Below are positions 33,990 to 42,283 of a stretch of DNA of 64,000 bases, piece after piece (the first letter of the stretch is position 1; each line of letters opens with the position of its first letter). The position numbers were made by a program, and so were the translations under genes. The notes below the pieces were generated by a model. The model made no database searches and was not told the origin of the DNA. It worked only from the letters and a program-made list of their open reading frames with translations. The DNA is from Paenibacillus selenitireducens (GTDB lineage Bacteria; Bacillota; Bacilli; Paenibacillales; Paenibacillaceae): positions 186,027-250,026 of the forward strand of contig NZ_MSZX01000003.1 of NCBI RefSeq assembly GCF_002021565.1, given 5' to 3'.

Positions 33990-34549
33990 GCTTCTTCACC
34001 GGTGTTGGCAATACCATAATGATCCACGGCGAAGCTAAATAACACTTTAAGCAAAAATAATAAGCAGATGGCCAGCATATAGGGCTGTATATTTGGCAGC
34101 AGCGGCATACCACCCAGGCCAACAGACAAGAGGATCCCTGCCACGAAGCGTTGTGAAGCCTTTCCGATCAGCGCATTCACGATCAATGCTCCTGCAATCG
34201 TATATGCCCACACGCCTATCGAATACCAAATATTCGTATTTAATAAAAGCGCAACAACTACGATATGAAAGTGTATCGCAATGAAAACGATTCGATTCGT
34301 TTTTCGGGACGCATAAAAGTTGCTGGTTGAAGCAGTAAAATTGGCTACACACCCGGAAAATATATCGAAAATCAATAATAATGCCAGCACGCTGCGCCAC
34401 AACGGTAAATGGTCCGTAAGATCAGGAAATATCAAATATAATGCAGTGGTTAGCAGTCCGCCAAAAAGAAGTATGGACAGCATGGACCCGATAGACTGTT
34501 TTTCGCCAAAAATATCATGCAAAAATGAAGGAATCCGTATTTGCATCAT
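33986..34549 (-). CDS. Predicted polytopic membrane protein, function unknown
   Basis: 187 aa with about six hydrophobic helices (around 23-42, 52-68, 88-104, 108-124, 133-150, 156-175) and few charged residues. I do not recognise the family. It is the first gene of a two-gene unit with the acetyltransferase and divergent from a TetR gene, a typical arrangement for a repressor-controlled pair. Confidence 0.7.
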   Translation of the reverse strand: MMQIRIPSFLHDIFGEKQSIGSMLSILLFGGLLTTALYLIFPDLTDHLPLWRSVLALLLIFDIFSGCVANFTASTSNFYASRKTNRIVFIAIHFHIVVVALLLNTNIWYSIGVWAYTIAGALIVNALIGKASQRFVAGILLSVGLGGMPLLPNIQPYMLAICLLFLLKVLFSFAVDHYGIANTGEEA

Positions 34550-34708
34550 TTTTATTACACTCCCATCATTAATTTATAGTTATGTACTTAATTGCTATAA
34601 TAACTACAAAACAATTATATATATGAAAAATCGAAAACACAATAGATTTGTACTGATTTTATTGAATTACTCTAAAACTTAAGCTACACTACAAGTGAGG
34701 TGAGCAAG

Positions 34709-35305
34709 ATGAACGGCTACGAACGACGTAAACAGAAAAAAATCGAGCAGATATACAGTGTTTCATTTCAATTATTTTCTAAATTTGGTTTTCAGAAGGT
34801 CAGTGTGAACAAGATCGCTCATAAGGCGAAGGTTTCCCCAGCAACGATTTATAACTACTTTGGAACAAAAGAACAGCTCTACACGGATATGCTCATGAAT
34901 TGGATGGACAAGCAGTTAGAGCAATATGAGCGTATTCTAGATTCAGAGCTTTCTTTTCCTGAGAAGACCAAGGAAATCATGCTGTTGGAGGCCCAAAATT
35001 TAAAAATCTTATCGGATGAATTTCCTAAAGTGCCTTCCTCTGAGTTGGGTGGGTTGGTGCAAATGATGGAAAGCTATAACGAGCAGAAGGCCATGCCATT
35101 TTTTGCGAAGTTTGTCGCGATTGGGAAGCAAGAGGGGTATATTCATCGAGATCAAACAGACGAGGTAACGATGCTGTACTTCACGATGTACAAGAATGAG
35201 CTGGGTCGGTATTGGAAAGAGGCGGATCAAGATCATAAAACTCGGAGTATGGATCAATTGATGCAGTTGTTCTTTTATGGGTTGGTCGGACGGGTGGAGA
35301 AGTAG
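34709..35305 (+). CDS. TetR/AcrR-family repressor
   Basis: 198 aa. N-terminal helix-turn-helix (QIYSVSFQLFSKFGFQKVSVNKIAHKAKVSPATIYNYFGTKEQLY), then a helical ligand domain. ATG 34709 follows gaggtga with proper spacing; GTG 34700 would lie inside that site. Divergent from the membrane protein/acetyltransferase pair 160 bp away, its probable targets. Confidence 0.88.
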   Translation: MNGYERRKQKKIEQIYSVSFQLFSKFGFQKVSVNKIAHKAKVSPATIYNYFGTKEQLYTDMLMNWMDKQLEQYERILDSELSFPEKTKEIMLLEAQNLKILSDEFPKVPSSELGGLVQMMESYNEQKAMPFFAKFVAIGKQEGYIHRDQTDEVTMLYFTMYKNELGRYWKEADQDHKTRSMDQLMQLFFYGLVGRVEK

Positions 35306-35389
35306 GGGACATCACAAATCGGATTCGCATTTCGAGTTACTTGTTCCACAATACAAGCTTATAACATTTCCCAGCTTAGATGCGTCTAA

Positions 35390-35839
35390 CTAAAAGGAAG
35401 CATTGACCAACCAGAGAGAGAGGAAGATAAGATCTATTATATCGATGCCGCTTCAGGTACATTAAAGATGCTCGATACCGCTTCAGGTGCTGTCAAGACG
35501 ATCGTGAACCAAAAAGTACTGGACGTGCGTCTACATCAAGGCAGCTTCTATTATACGGTGAATGCCAAAGCTATCGATTATCAAGCGGGTGTGTTATATG
35601 AATACAAGATTGCAACCGGGCAGAACAAAAAACGTTCGGAACATTCCGTTAGCACTTACTACGTTGGAGGTGCAGGGGCTTATTACACGGCTGATGGCTA
35701 TGAACCGGGTCTTTATCGCATGAATTCGGATGGTAGCTCTACACGTCTTGCAGCAGACAATATTCGGAACATGATCGTGGCAGAGAATGGCGTAGCGTAC
35801 ACTTTGACGTACGAGAGCGGCATCTATACGGTGAAGTAA
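35390..35839 (+). pseudogene. C-terminal fragment of a DUF5050-like beta-propeller protein
   Basis: The frame is open from 35390 to the stop at 35839 with repeat-like strands such as KIYYIDAASGTLK, GLYRMNSDGS and GVAYTLTYESGIYTVK. These fit the blades of secreted DUF5050/TolB-like propellers, which normally have several hundred residues and a signal peptide. Here there is no signal sequence, no good start before the ATG at 35468, and homologous-looking coding begins upstream of that ATG. A 5'-truncated remnant is the best reading; a terminator still follows. Confidence 0.6.
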
Positions 35840-35855
35840 GCAGGTATGACAGATC

Positions 35856-35893
35856 AGCCTCAATGACAGTCAAATGTCAGAGAGGCTTTTTTA
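35856..35893 (+). terminator. Terminator after the propeller fragment
   Basis: Stem agcctc / gaggct with an inner gacag / tgtca pairing, followed by six T; it may also serve the convergent MFS gene. Confidence 0.7.
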
Positions 35894-35906
35894 ACTGTCT
35901 TCTTCA

Positions 35907-37124
35907 TCATGAAAGGCGACGGGTCAATGACCAGAATAGAAGAGCCACAGCACTGACTGTAGCACCTAACAGGCATACGCCGTCCCAGCCAAAGGAATCA
36001 TAGATCATGGTAGACGCGATGGACCCGGTGGCGCTGCCAATGGAATAGAACATCATGTACCCGGCTGTAAGCCTACTGCGTGCCTCGGGGCGTACCGTAA
36101 AGATCATGCTCTGGTTGGTGACATGTACGGCTTGCACGGCTAGGTCAAGCAGGATGATACCCACGATTAATGCGAGCAGTGAATGCGGTGTATAATGTAT
36201 GGGCAACCAGGATGCAAGTAACAGAATTAACGCCACGCCGGTGGTTCTTTGCCCTAAACCTCGATCAGCAAGACGACCAGCTCGTGCTGCGGCTAATGCC
36301 CCGGCAGCACCAGCGAGGCCGAACGCCCCAATCGCAGAATGCGAAAGAGAAAGCGGCGGAGCACTGAGCGGCAGCACGAGCGAAGTCCATAGGATGCTAA
36401 AAGCCGTAAAGATCATCAGAGCTAGTGCTGCACGGATGCGTAGGATTCGTTCCTGCAAGAACAACGTGAACATAGAGCGAAGCAACTGTGGGTAAGATAA
36501 CGATTCTCTTTCGGGTTTATCATGAGGCAGCACCCGGAACAATGCACTTGCCATAATGAACGTCAATACCGCAGAGACCAAATAAACTGAACGCCAACCG
36601 GCTAAATCCGTTAATACGCCAGCGAAAGATCGCGCAAGTAGAATACCAATGACGATGCCGCTTGTCACGGATCCGACGACACGCCCACGCTCAGCCGGGG
36701 CAGCCAACGTTGCCGCGAATGCAACGAGCGTCTGTGTTACGACGGCGAGCAGTCCAACCGCAGAGATGCCGATGAACAATACCGTACTGGAAGAGGCCGT
36801 ACCCACCACAATCAGTGCCAACACGGATAAAAGCATCTGGCCAGCAATGAGCCATCGTCGATTCAAAAGATCGCCGAGCGGCACGAGCAGGAACAGTCCC
36901 AGCGCATAACAAACTTGCGTGATCGTAATAACAATTCCTACGGATGAATGCGTAATGCCGAACTCTTTCGAGATCGAATCCAGCAAGGGTTGTGCGTAAT
37001 AGATGTTGGCGACAGCCAAACCGCAGGCGATTGCAAATAAGAACGCCACACTGCGAGACATGGAAGATGCGGGCACGGATCTTGGTGTTGTCATGACTTT
37101 CATTTCTTCAACATACTTCCCCAA
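35907..37124 (-). CDS. MFS transporter (drug/metabolite efflux type)
   Basis: 405 aa with about 12 helices. GDLLNRRWLIAG is the loop 2-3 motif and AVANIYYAQPLLDSISKEFG is typical of YnfM/AraJ-like exporters. The start is TTG 37124: AGGAGG lies 8 nt upstream, whereas ATG 37157 and ATG 37103 have no site. It is divergent from a TetR-family gene, suggesting inducible efflux of a toxic compound. Confidence 0.85.
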   Translation of the reverse strand: MGKYVEEMKVMTTPRSVPASSMSRSVAFLFAIACGLAVANIYYAQPLLDSISKEFGITHSSVGIVITITQVCYALGLFLLVPLGDLLNRRWLIAGQMLLSVLALIVVGTASSSTVLFIGISAVGLLAVVTQTLVAFAATLAAPAERGRVVGSVTSGIVIGILLARSFAGVLTDLAGWRSVYLVSAVLTFIMASALFRVLPHDKPERESLSYPQLLRSMFTLFLQERILRIRAALALMIFTAFSILWTSLVLPLSAPPLSLSHSAIGAFGLAGAAGALAAARAGRLADRGLGQRTTGVALILLLASWLPIHYTPHSLLALIVGIILLDLAVQAVHVTNQSMIFTVRPEARSRLTAGYMMFYSIGSATGSIASTMIYDSFGWDGVCLLGATVSAVALLFWSLTRRLS

Positions 37125-37259
37125 AGATAACGCCTCCTTAAATTTTCGATGGTCCATTCCGATAAATAACGTACTGATCGGTATATAATACTGCTCGACA
37201 AATATACCCTCGAAAATTATGAATTGTCAAGGGGTCGTTGTGGATGAGTTTTAACCGTA

Positions 37260-37288
37260 TTGACATTATAATCTTCTGATCATAAAAT
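37260..37288 (+). promoter_or_regulatory. Promoter of the TetR gene
   Basis: TTGACA (37260-37265), 17-nt spacer, TAAAAT (37283-37288), about 35 nt before the start codon. Confidence 0.6.
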
Positions 37289-37322
37289 AATAACATACCG
37301 TTCGATAAGAAAAGAGGTAGTT

Positions 37323-37907
37323 ATGATGGCTCGACAACGCGAATTTGATGAGGAAAAGGCATTGGATGCAGCGATGCACGTATTTTGGGAAAAGGGGTTC
37401 GAGGCTACCTCTTTAAGTGATTTAACATCGAGAATGGGCATTCAGCGGCCAAGCATTTACGCAGCTTTTGGAGATAAAAAAGGCTTATTTGAAGCTGCGC
37501 TGCGAAAATATACAAGTTCCCATGCAGCCTATGTTCGCGCTAATCTTCAAACCAATTCATCGGTTAAAGAGGCATTCCGTGCCTTTTTTGAACATATGGT
37601 GGAAAAAGAATATGAAAATAGTCCAAGCTGGGGATGCTTCTGCATTAATTCGATGGTGGAGCTTTCACCTCATGATGAGAAATTTGAAATCCTAACCAGA
37701 GAGCATCAGATGTATCTTTCGGTCATCTTTCAGGAGACGATTGAACGAGGTTTGCGCTCGGGTGAGCTTGATGCCGGAATTAACGCAAAGGGCTTGGCAC
37801 AGACATTAGTGGTGTCGTTAATAGGACTTACTGTCATCATGAAATCTCGTCCGGAACGCTCCTTTGTTGATAATTCCGTGAAAGGAACGCTTTCATTGCT
37901 GGGGTAG
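37323..37907 (+). CDS. TetR/AcrR-family repressor
   Basis: 194 aa. Helix-turn-helix FDEEKALDAAMHVFWEKGFEATSLSDLTSRMGIQRPSIYAAFGDKKGLF, then a TetR_C_16-like domain with GCFCINSMVEL. It is of the type that often controls adjacent efflux or oxidoreductase genes; here the divergent MFS exporter is the likely target. ATG 37323 or 37326 is possible; an agaggt site fits either. Confidence 0.88.
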   Translation: MMARQREFDEEKALDAAMHVFWEKGFEATSLSDLTSRMGIQRPSIYAAFGDKKGLFEAALRKYTSSHAAYVRANLQTNSSVKEAFRAFFEHMVEKEYENSPSWGCFCINSMVELSPHDEKFEILTREHQMYLSVIFQETIERGLRSGELDAGINAKGLAQTLVVSLIGLTVIMKSRPERSFVDNSVKGTLSLLG

Positions 37908-37921
37908 GTTCAGAGCGCAAA

Positions 37922-38022
37922 CTTATCCGGTACAGCCTGAATCAGAGCACTGCTCTATTAGCCAAATATATTGAAAATACAAAAAGAGAAGCCTCTTGCT
38001 TAAGAGAGGGGCTTCTCTTTTC
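37922..38022 (+). repeat. Diverged copy of the anti-sigma gene tail and terminator
   Basis: This segment aligns with 11771-11869: the end of the anti-sigma coding region (ccggtacagcctgaatc versus ccggttcagccttaatc), the shared agcactgctctat, and the terminator stem agaagcc...ggggcttct. It is probably what remains of a second ECF/DUF4179 operon and now may act as terminator for the TetR gene (hairpin about 37985-38019 with T-rich tail). Confidence 0.65.
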
Positions 38023-38046
38023 TCTTGTTGTCGAGAAATTTGCTGC

Positions 38047-38110
38047 GGACGGTTTTTACGGTGGTTCCGGTCATTTTAGCAACTTCACCAATGGCATATG
38101 TTTTGTCCAA
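38047..38110 (-). pseudogene. N-terminal fragment of a MerR gene
   Basis: Minus-strand translation from TTG 38110 is MDKTYAIGEVAKMTGTTVKT, followed by VR, nearly the same as the first 22 residues of the MerR regulator at 42284-43228; the nucleotides match at about five of six positions, including the upstream ggtgtaa. The reading then diverges into unrelated sequence. A fossil of a fourth hydrolase-linked MerR gene. Confidence 0.75.
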
Positions 38111-38124
38111 ATCTTTACACCCTC

Positions 38125-38568
38125 TTACTCCCCTTGAAATACTTTGGTTTGAAGCACATCCAGTGCCCGTTCGATGTCTTCCAGTTCTTCTGCGGAAACA
38201 TGCTTGATCCGTTCCAGAAAACGCCCGCCTATACGTTGAAAAGCCACGTCCATCATGGTCTGTCCTGCTTCGGAGAGCCGGATTAATTGCTTGCGTCGAT
38301 CTTCTGCAACGTCAAATTTTTCACATAGATTTTTTTCGGTTAATTTCTTAAGCTCTCGGCTCGTATTCGGCATGGAAATATGCATACAGTCGCTAATTTG
38401 GCTTAGGGTAACGGGCTGGCTGACTGCGATATACTCCAGAATGCTATATTGTACGGGCGTAATGTCGTCCGGCTTGATATCCTTGGTTAATTCATGCGTC
38501 ACTTCATGCAAGGCCGTTGTAAAGGTCACGAATTTTTGAAATAGCGCTGCTCTGTCCATAACAATCAC
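38125..38568 (-). CDS. MarR-family repressor
   Basis: 147 aa. Winged helix with VTLSQISDCMHISMPNTSRELKKLTEKNLCEKFDVAEDRRKQLIRLSEAG, preceded by dimerisation helices. Divergent from a flavodoxin-fold quinone reductase gene with palindromes in between. A MarR repressor inactivated by quinones, electrophiles or phenolics would fit, but no sensing cysteine position can be claimed from sequence alone. Confidence 0.88.
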   Translation of the reverse strand: MIVMDRAALFQKFVTFTTALHEVTHELTKDIKPDDITPVQYSILEYIAVSQPVTLSQISDCMHISMPNTSRELKKLTEKNLCEKFDVAEDRRKQLIRLSEAGQTMMDVAFQRIGGRFLERIKHVSAEELEDIERALDVLQTKVFQGE

Positions 38569-38608
38569 CTCTTATTGAAACAATAACAAACTAATTATCA
38601 ACATACAA

Positions 38609-38622
38609 TTATCATTTGACAA
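38609..38622. promoter_or_regulatory. MarR operator candidate 1, overlapping a -35 box
   Basis: ttatcatttgacaa, whose TTGACA (38616-38621) is a likely -35 element of the reductase gene; related in sequence to the palindrome at 38650. Confidence 0.5.
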
Positions 38623-38649
38623 CTAAAAAGAGGGTGTGATACCATTTGG

Positions 38650-38663
38650 TTATCAAATGATAA
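38650..38663. promoter_or_regulatory. MarR operator candidate 2
   Basis: TTATCA-AA-TGATAA, a palindrome 16 nt before the reductase start codon and the inverse of the first site, suited to block transcription. Confidence 0.6.
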
Positions 38664-38679
38664 GTAATGGGGTGGAGCA

Positions 38680-39267
38680 ATGAACGTTTTGACGATTTAT
38701 ACGCATCCGAATCATCGGAGTCTAAGTTATGCATTTTTGCAGAAAGTCATCCTAGGGAGCAGCGAGAACGCGCATATCACGGAGGTCCAGGTGCTTGATT
38801 TATATGAAGAGGGCTTTGATCCGGTTCTGGTCTTTAACGAGAACAAACGGAGAAGGGATATGCATATCGATCCTAAGCTAGAGAAGTATCGTGAACAAAT
38901 CCGTTGGGCGGACAAGATCGTGTTCGTGTATCCGATTTGGTGGGGGCGGCCTCCCGCGATGCTATTGGGGTATATCGACCAGATGTTTGCATCGAATTTT
39001 GCCTATCGAGACAATGGTGGTCTGCTACCAGAGGGGCTGCTGAAAGGGAAATCCGCGGTTTGTATATCCACCATGAAAGGGCCTGCCCTCTATCCTTTAT
39101 ATTGGTTGGGTAATGCACATAAAATTCTCATGAGAAAAGCGCTGCTTCAATACGTGGGCATCCGCAAAGTAAAGTTTTTCGAATTTGGGAGCATGGAGAG
39201 TCCGAAAGGCAGACACGAGAAGAAATTGAATCAGGTTTATCAGTATTTTAAAGCGATAGCCCAATAA
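38680..39267 (+). CDS. NAD(P)H-dependent oxidoreductase, flavodoxin-like fold (quinone reductase type)
   Basis: 195 aa. FMN-binding start VLTIYTHPNHRSLSYAFL, DLYEEGFDPVL, and FVYPIWWGRPPAMLLGYIDQMF, the signature of Flavodoxin_2 proteins such as KefF, YwrO and NQO1-like enzymes, which make two-electron reductions of quinones using FMN. Divergently coupled to the MarR gene, its probable repressor. Confidence 0.87.
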   Translation: MNVLTIYTHPNHRSLSYAFLQKVILGSSENAHITEVQVLDLYEEGFDPVLVFNENKRRRDMHIDPKLEKYREQIRWADKIVFVYPIWWGRPPAMLLGYIDQMFASNFAYRDNGGLLPEGLLKGKSAVCISTMKGPALYPLYWLGNAHKILMRKALLQYVGIRKVKFFEFGSMESPKGRHEKKLNQVYQYFKAIAQ

Positions 39268-39283
39268 CACGCATCGAACAGAA

Positions 39284-39316
39284 AAAAGCAATGCTCATCA
39301 CGAACATTGCTTTTAT
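39284..39316. terminator. Bidirectional terminator
   Basis: 10-bp stem aaaagcaatg / cattgctttt (39284-39293, 39305-39314) between the convergent reductase and CofE-like genes. Confidence 0.85.
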
Positions 39317-39338
39317 GGGCATCAACCCATCGATTGAC

Positions 39339-40529
39339 TTATTTGGTGTAGTTATCAAAATATCCTTGAATAAAGATAATCGGCGTACCTTTATCCCCGC
39401 TGCCTGAAGTTAAATCGGACAGAGAACCAATCAGATCCGTAAGTCTTCGCGGCGTTGTTCCTTGCGATTCCATCGAACCTACAAGATCGGATTCTTTATG
39501 ATCAATGAATTGGGCGATGGCTTGTTGAAGTTCTTCGCCTCTTAAATCCGCAAAGTTGTTATCCGCCAAATACTTCAATTTGATTTCATTCGGCGTGCCG
39601 TTCAGGCCGGAAGTATAAGCCGGGGATACGACTGGATCCGCCAGCTCCCAGATTTGACCTACTGGGTCTTTAAATGCGCCATCTCCGTAGATCATCACTT
39701 CAACCTGTTTGCCTGTCTTCTCTTGAAGCATACGTTGGATATTATCTACGACAGGTTGGCAGTTACGCGGGAATAGCTTTACGGTATTTTCCGTTGCTTT
39801 GTTGGATCCGAGTAAACCGTAAGCCTCATTACAACCGCTGCCATCTATGGATTCCGACAAGATGTTGTCAAGGCTATAAATTTTGTCTCCGCCATTCGCT
39901 TTTAAGATTTTCTTCGTTCTGAATCGGGTGTGAATATCGCAAGTGAGCACATTTTTCGTGTAATCCAAAATGGTTTTGGGATTATTGGAGAAGAGGACTT
40001 CACATTCAACACCGTACTCTTCAATCAACGATTTATAGTAATCAATATAATCGACACCCGTAAACGGATGTTTGTTATGTCCGAAATAACCGCGGAATTG
40101 CTCTTCTGTGAGTACGTCCGTCCAAGGATTCACGCCTTTTTCATCCAGCATGTCGATGTCTACCAAGTGATTGCCCACTTCATCCGAGGGGTAGCTGAGC
40201 ATGAGGACGATTTTCTTAGCGCCCTTTGCAATACCGCGTAGACAGATGGCGAACCGATTCCGGCTTAAGATCGGGAAGATCACGCCAAGTGTTTCATCAC
40301 CGAATTTTGCACGAATATCTGTTGCTATATGATCGATCGTTGCATAATTGCCTTGAGCCCGAGCAACGATGGATTCCGTTACCGTCACAATATCTTTGTC
40401 ATGGAGATGAAACCCCTCGACTTCTGCTGCTTTTAGCACACTATCTACGACGATCTCTTCTATATTGTCCCCTTGGTTGATGATCGGGCAACGAAGACCT
40501 CTAACAACTGTTCCAACTACTCTTTCCAA
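39339..40529 (-). CDS. CofE-like protein (coenzyme F420-0:glutamate ligase family)
   Basis: 396 aa from a TTG with AAGGAG 8 nt upstream. Family features: TVTESIVARAQGN, KFGDETLGVIFPILSRNRFA, a central region with GHNKHPFTGVDYIDYYKSLIEE, and SLDNILSESIDGSG. It is longer than the roughly 250-aa archaeal CofE. CofE adds glutamates to coenzyme F420, but nothing else in the window suggests F420 synthesis, so this member may ligate an amino acid to another acceptor. Single-gene unit. Confidence 0.68.
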   Translation of the reverse strand: MERVVGTVVRGLRCPIINQGDNIEEIVVDSVLKAAEVEGFHLHDKDIVTVTESIVARAQGNYATIDHIATDIRAKFGDETLGVIFPILSRNRFAICLRGIAKGAKKIVLMLSYPSDEVGNHLVDIDMLDEKGVNPWTDVLTEEQFRGYFGHNKHPFTGVDYIDYYKSLIEEYGVECEVLFSNNPKTILDYTKNVLTCDIHTRFRTKKILKANGGDKIYSLDNILSESIDGSGCNEAYGLLGSNKATENTVKLFPRNCQPVVDNIQRMLQEKTGKQVEVMIYGDGAFKDPVGQIWELADPVVSPAYTSGLNGTPNEIKLKYLADNNFADLRGEELQQAIAQFIDHKESDLVGSMESQGTTPRRLTDLIGSLSDLTSGSGDKGTPIIFIQGYFDNYTK

Positions 40530-40684
40530 TATTATCGCTCCTTATCACAAAATACTCCATAATATCTCCTTTAACTATACAGCGATTCAGAGCCATAAGT
40601 AAAATTAATATAGATAATAGTAAACATAAACAGTGTTAATATAAGCTTCTTAATTGCTCCTTTTTGAAACTGAAAAAATAGGTG

Positions 40685-40715
40685 TTGAATGTCCCGTTAG
40701 GGGAGGTTTTATACT
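40685..40715 (+). promoter_or_regulatory. MerR-type promoter of hydrolase copy 2 (19-bp spacer)
   Basis: TTGAAT (40685-40690), 19-nt spacer containing dyad TCCC-gttag-GGGA, then TATACT (40710-40715). It shares GGAGGTTTTATACT and the preceding ggtg with copy 1. Confidence 0.78.
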
Positions 40716-40762
40716 TTGGTTCAGCAAGCAGCTGGAACAGAAAAAGAGGAGGTTTTATCGTT

Positions 40763-42217
40763 ATGAGGTCTTTAGAAATAGTGTCTACAATCTTGAATAT
40801 TCTATTACTGGGTTGGTTGATATTCGCTAAGAACAAATCGCAGCGAGGACTGATCATGGGTACCGGAATTTCAGCCCTATTCGTGCTGCTTCATGGACTC
40901 ATTGAAGGGTTGCGGTGGCAGATGATTCCGGTCTATGGGATGACGCTGGTCCCCGTCGTTATCTTCGCAGTAAGACATTTTTCCAAACCGAAGGAAGTAA
41001 AAAAGAAAGTATCCCGATTAAGGTTGATTCTAATTACGACGCTGGCCGTCCTATATTCATTCATCGCCGTGGCTCTGCCTCTCCTGCTGCCGGTATTTAC
41101 GTTTGAAAAGCCGACGGGCCCCTACAAAATAGGCACGGTATCCTATGCTTGGAAAGATGATCAACGAGAGGAACTCCATACGCCCGAACCCGGCGACAAG
41201 CGTGAATTGATGATACAGATATGGTATCCGGCGAGTTCAACGGCCAAGGGAAAGAAAGCACCTTATGTTTCTCACCCCGATGTTTTTGCAGATGGATATA
41301 GCAAAGCGTTGCATATGCCTAAGCTATTATTTACAAGCATTGGGTTTGCCAAAACGCACGCGATCGAGGCGGCAGAGTTATCCGATCAGGAATCCACCTA
41401 TCCCGTGCTCATTTTTTCGCATTCGTTAAACGGGACGAAGAACCAAAACACGTTTGAGGTCGAACAATTAGCCAGTCATGGTTATATCGTTGTAGGTATT
41501 GATCATACCTACCGTAGTACGATATCGGTGTTCCCTGATGGCCGTGCCGTACAATTTGTTCCCCAAGAAAGCAATACAATCGACTATCTAGATCAAATAA
41601 ACGAAGAATGGGTGGAAGATGCGAAGTTTGTGCTCGATCAAGTCGAGAAGCTCGCCAAGAACGATCCAGACCATCGTTTTACGGATCGCATGGATTTGGA
41701 GCGTATCGGCATGTTTGGTCATTCCTTCGGTGGGGCAACAACGACGCAAATGTTAATGACGGATTCCAGAATTAAAGCCGCGATCAATATGGACGGCGGA
41801 CTCTACGGCAAACTTCGGATTCCGGCAGACGGATTGAAGAAGCCATTCCTGATGATGAGTGCAGATGACACGCTATCGGGTACAGAGCATATGAGCGATG
41901 CGTATATTGCTTCTCAGGGTACGACACGAGCGGAGTTAACCCAGTTTTTTGAGGACACTTTTGCTCGGCAAACGTCAGTAGCCATGGGCGGCAACTACTG
42001 GATGAAAATTAAAAACATGAAACATATGGGTTTTTCCGACATGTATTTAATTTCACCGTTGTTCGAAAAGTCGGAGGGCGTGGATGTACACCGTGTCCAT
42101 CAGTTGATTAACGATTACTCGCTGGATTTCTTTGACCATTATTTAAAGCAAGAGCCGTTAAAATTGTTAGACCAAAATATCGGTGACCATCCTGGATTTT
42201 CATTACAGAAAGGTTGA
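40763..42217 (+). CDS. Membrane-anchored alpha/beta hydrolase, PAF-acetylhydrolase type, copy 2
   Basis: 484 aa. About four N-terminal helices (residues 4-22, 30-48, 54-72, 88-113), then the hydrolase domain with LMIQIWYPAS, VLIFSHSLNG, Ser321 in GHSFGGATT, AINMDGG and KHMGFSD. Nearly collinear with copy 1, including the N-terminal membrane part. ATG 40763 follows AGGAGG; the longer reading from 40682 runs through the promoter. Converges on a MerR gene. Confidence 0.82.
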   Translation: MRSLEIVSTILNILLLGWLIFAKNKSQRGLIMGTGISALFVLLHGLIEGLRWQMIPVYGMTLVPVVIFAVRHFSKPKEVKKKVSRLRLILITTLAVLYSFIAVALPLLLPVFTFEKPTGPYKIGTVSYAWKDDQREELHTPEPGDKRELMIQIWYPASSTAKGKKAPYVSHPDVFADGYSKALHMPKLLFTSIGFAKTHAIEAAELSDQESTYPVLIFSHSLNGTKNQNTFEVEQLASHGYIVVGIDHTYRSTISVFPDGRAVQFVPQESNTIDYLDQINEEWVEDAKFVLDQVEKLAKNDPDHRFTDRMDLERIGMFGHSFGGATTTQMLMTDSRIKAAINMDGGLYGKLRIPADGLKKPFLMMSADDTLSGTEHMSDAYIASQGTTRAELTQFFEDTFARQTSVAMGGNYWMKIKNMKHMGFSDMYLISPLFEKSEGVDVHRVHQLINDYSLDFFDHYLKQEPLKLLDQNIGDHPGFSLQKG

Positions 42218-42246
42218 TACCGAACTTCAAATGATGTTGCATGAGA

Positions 42247-42276
42247 AGTTGAGGGCGATGAGCCCTCGACTTTTCG
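42247..42276. terminator. Terminator between hydrolase copy 2 and its MerR gene
   Basis: Stem agttgagggc / gccctcgact (42247-42256, 42262-42271) followed by ttttcg; serves the plus strand and possibly both. Confidence 0.8.
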
Positions 42277-42283
42277 TATTGGC

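Noticed and set aside
35468-35839. Intact small 123-aa gene
   Set aside because: Coding similarity to propeller blades begins before the ATG, there is no ribosome site and no signal peptide, so a truncated remnant is the better reading.
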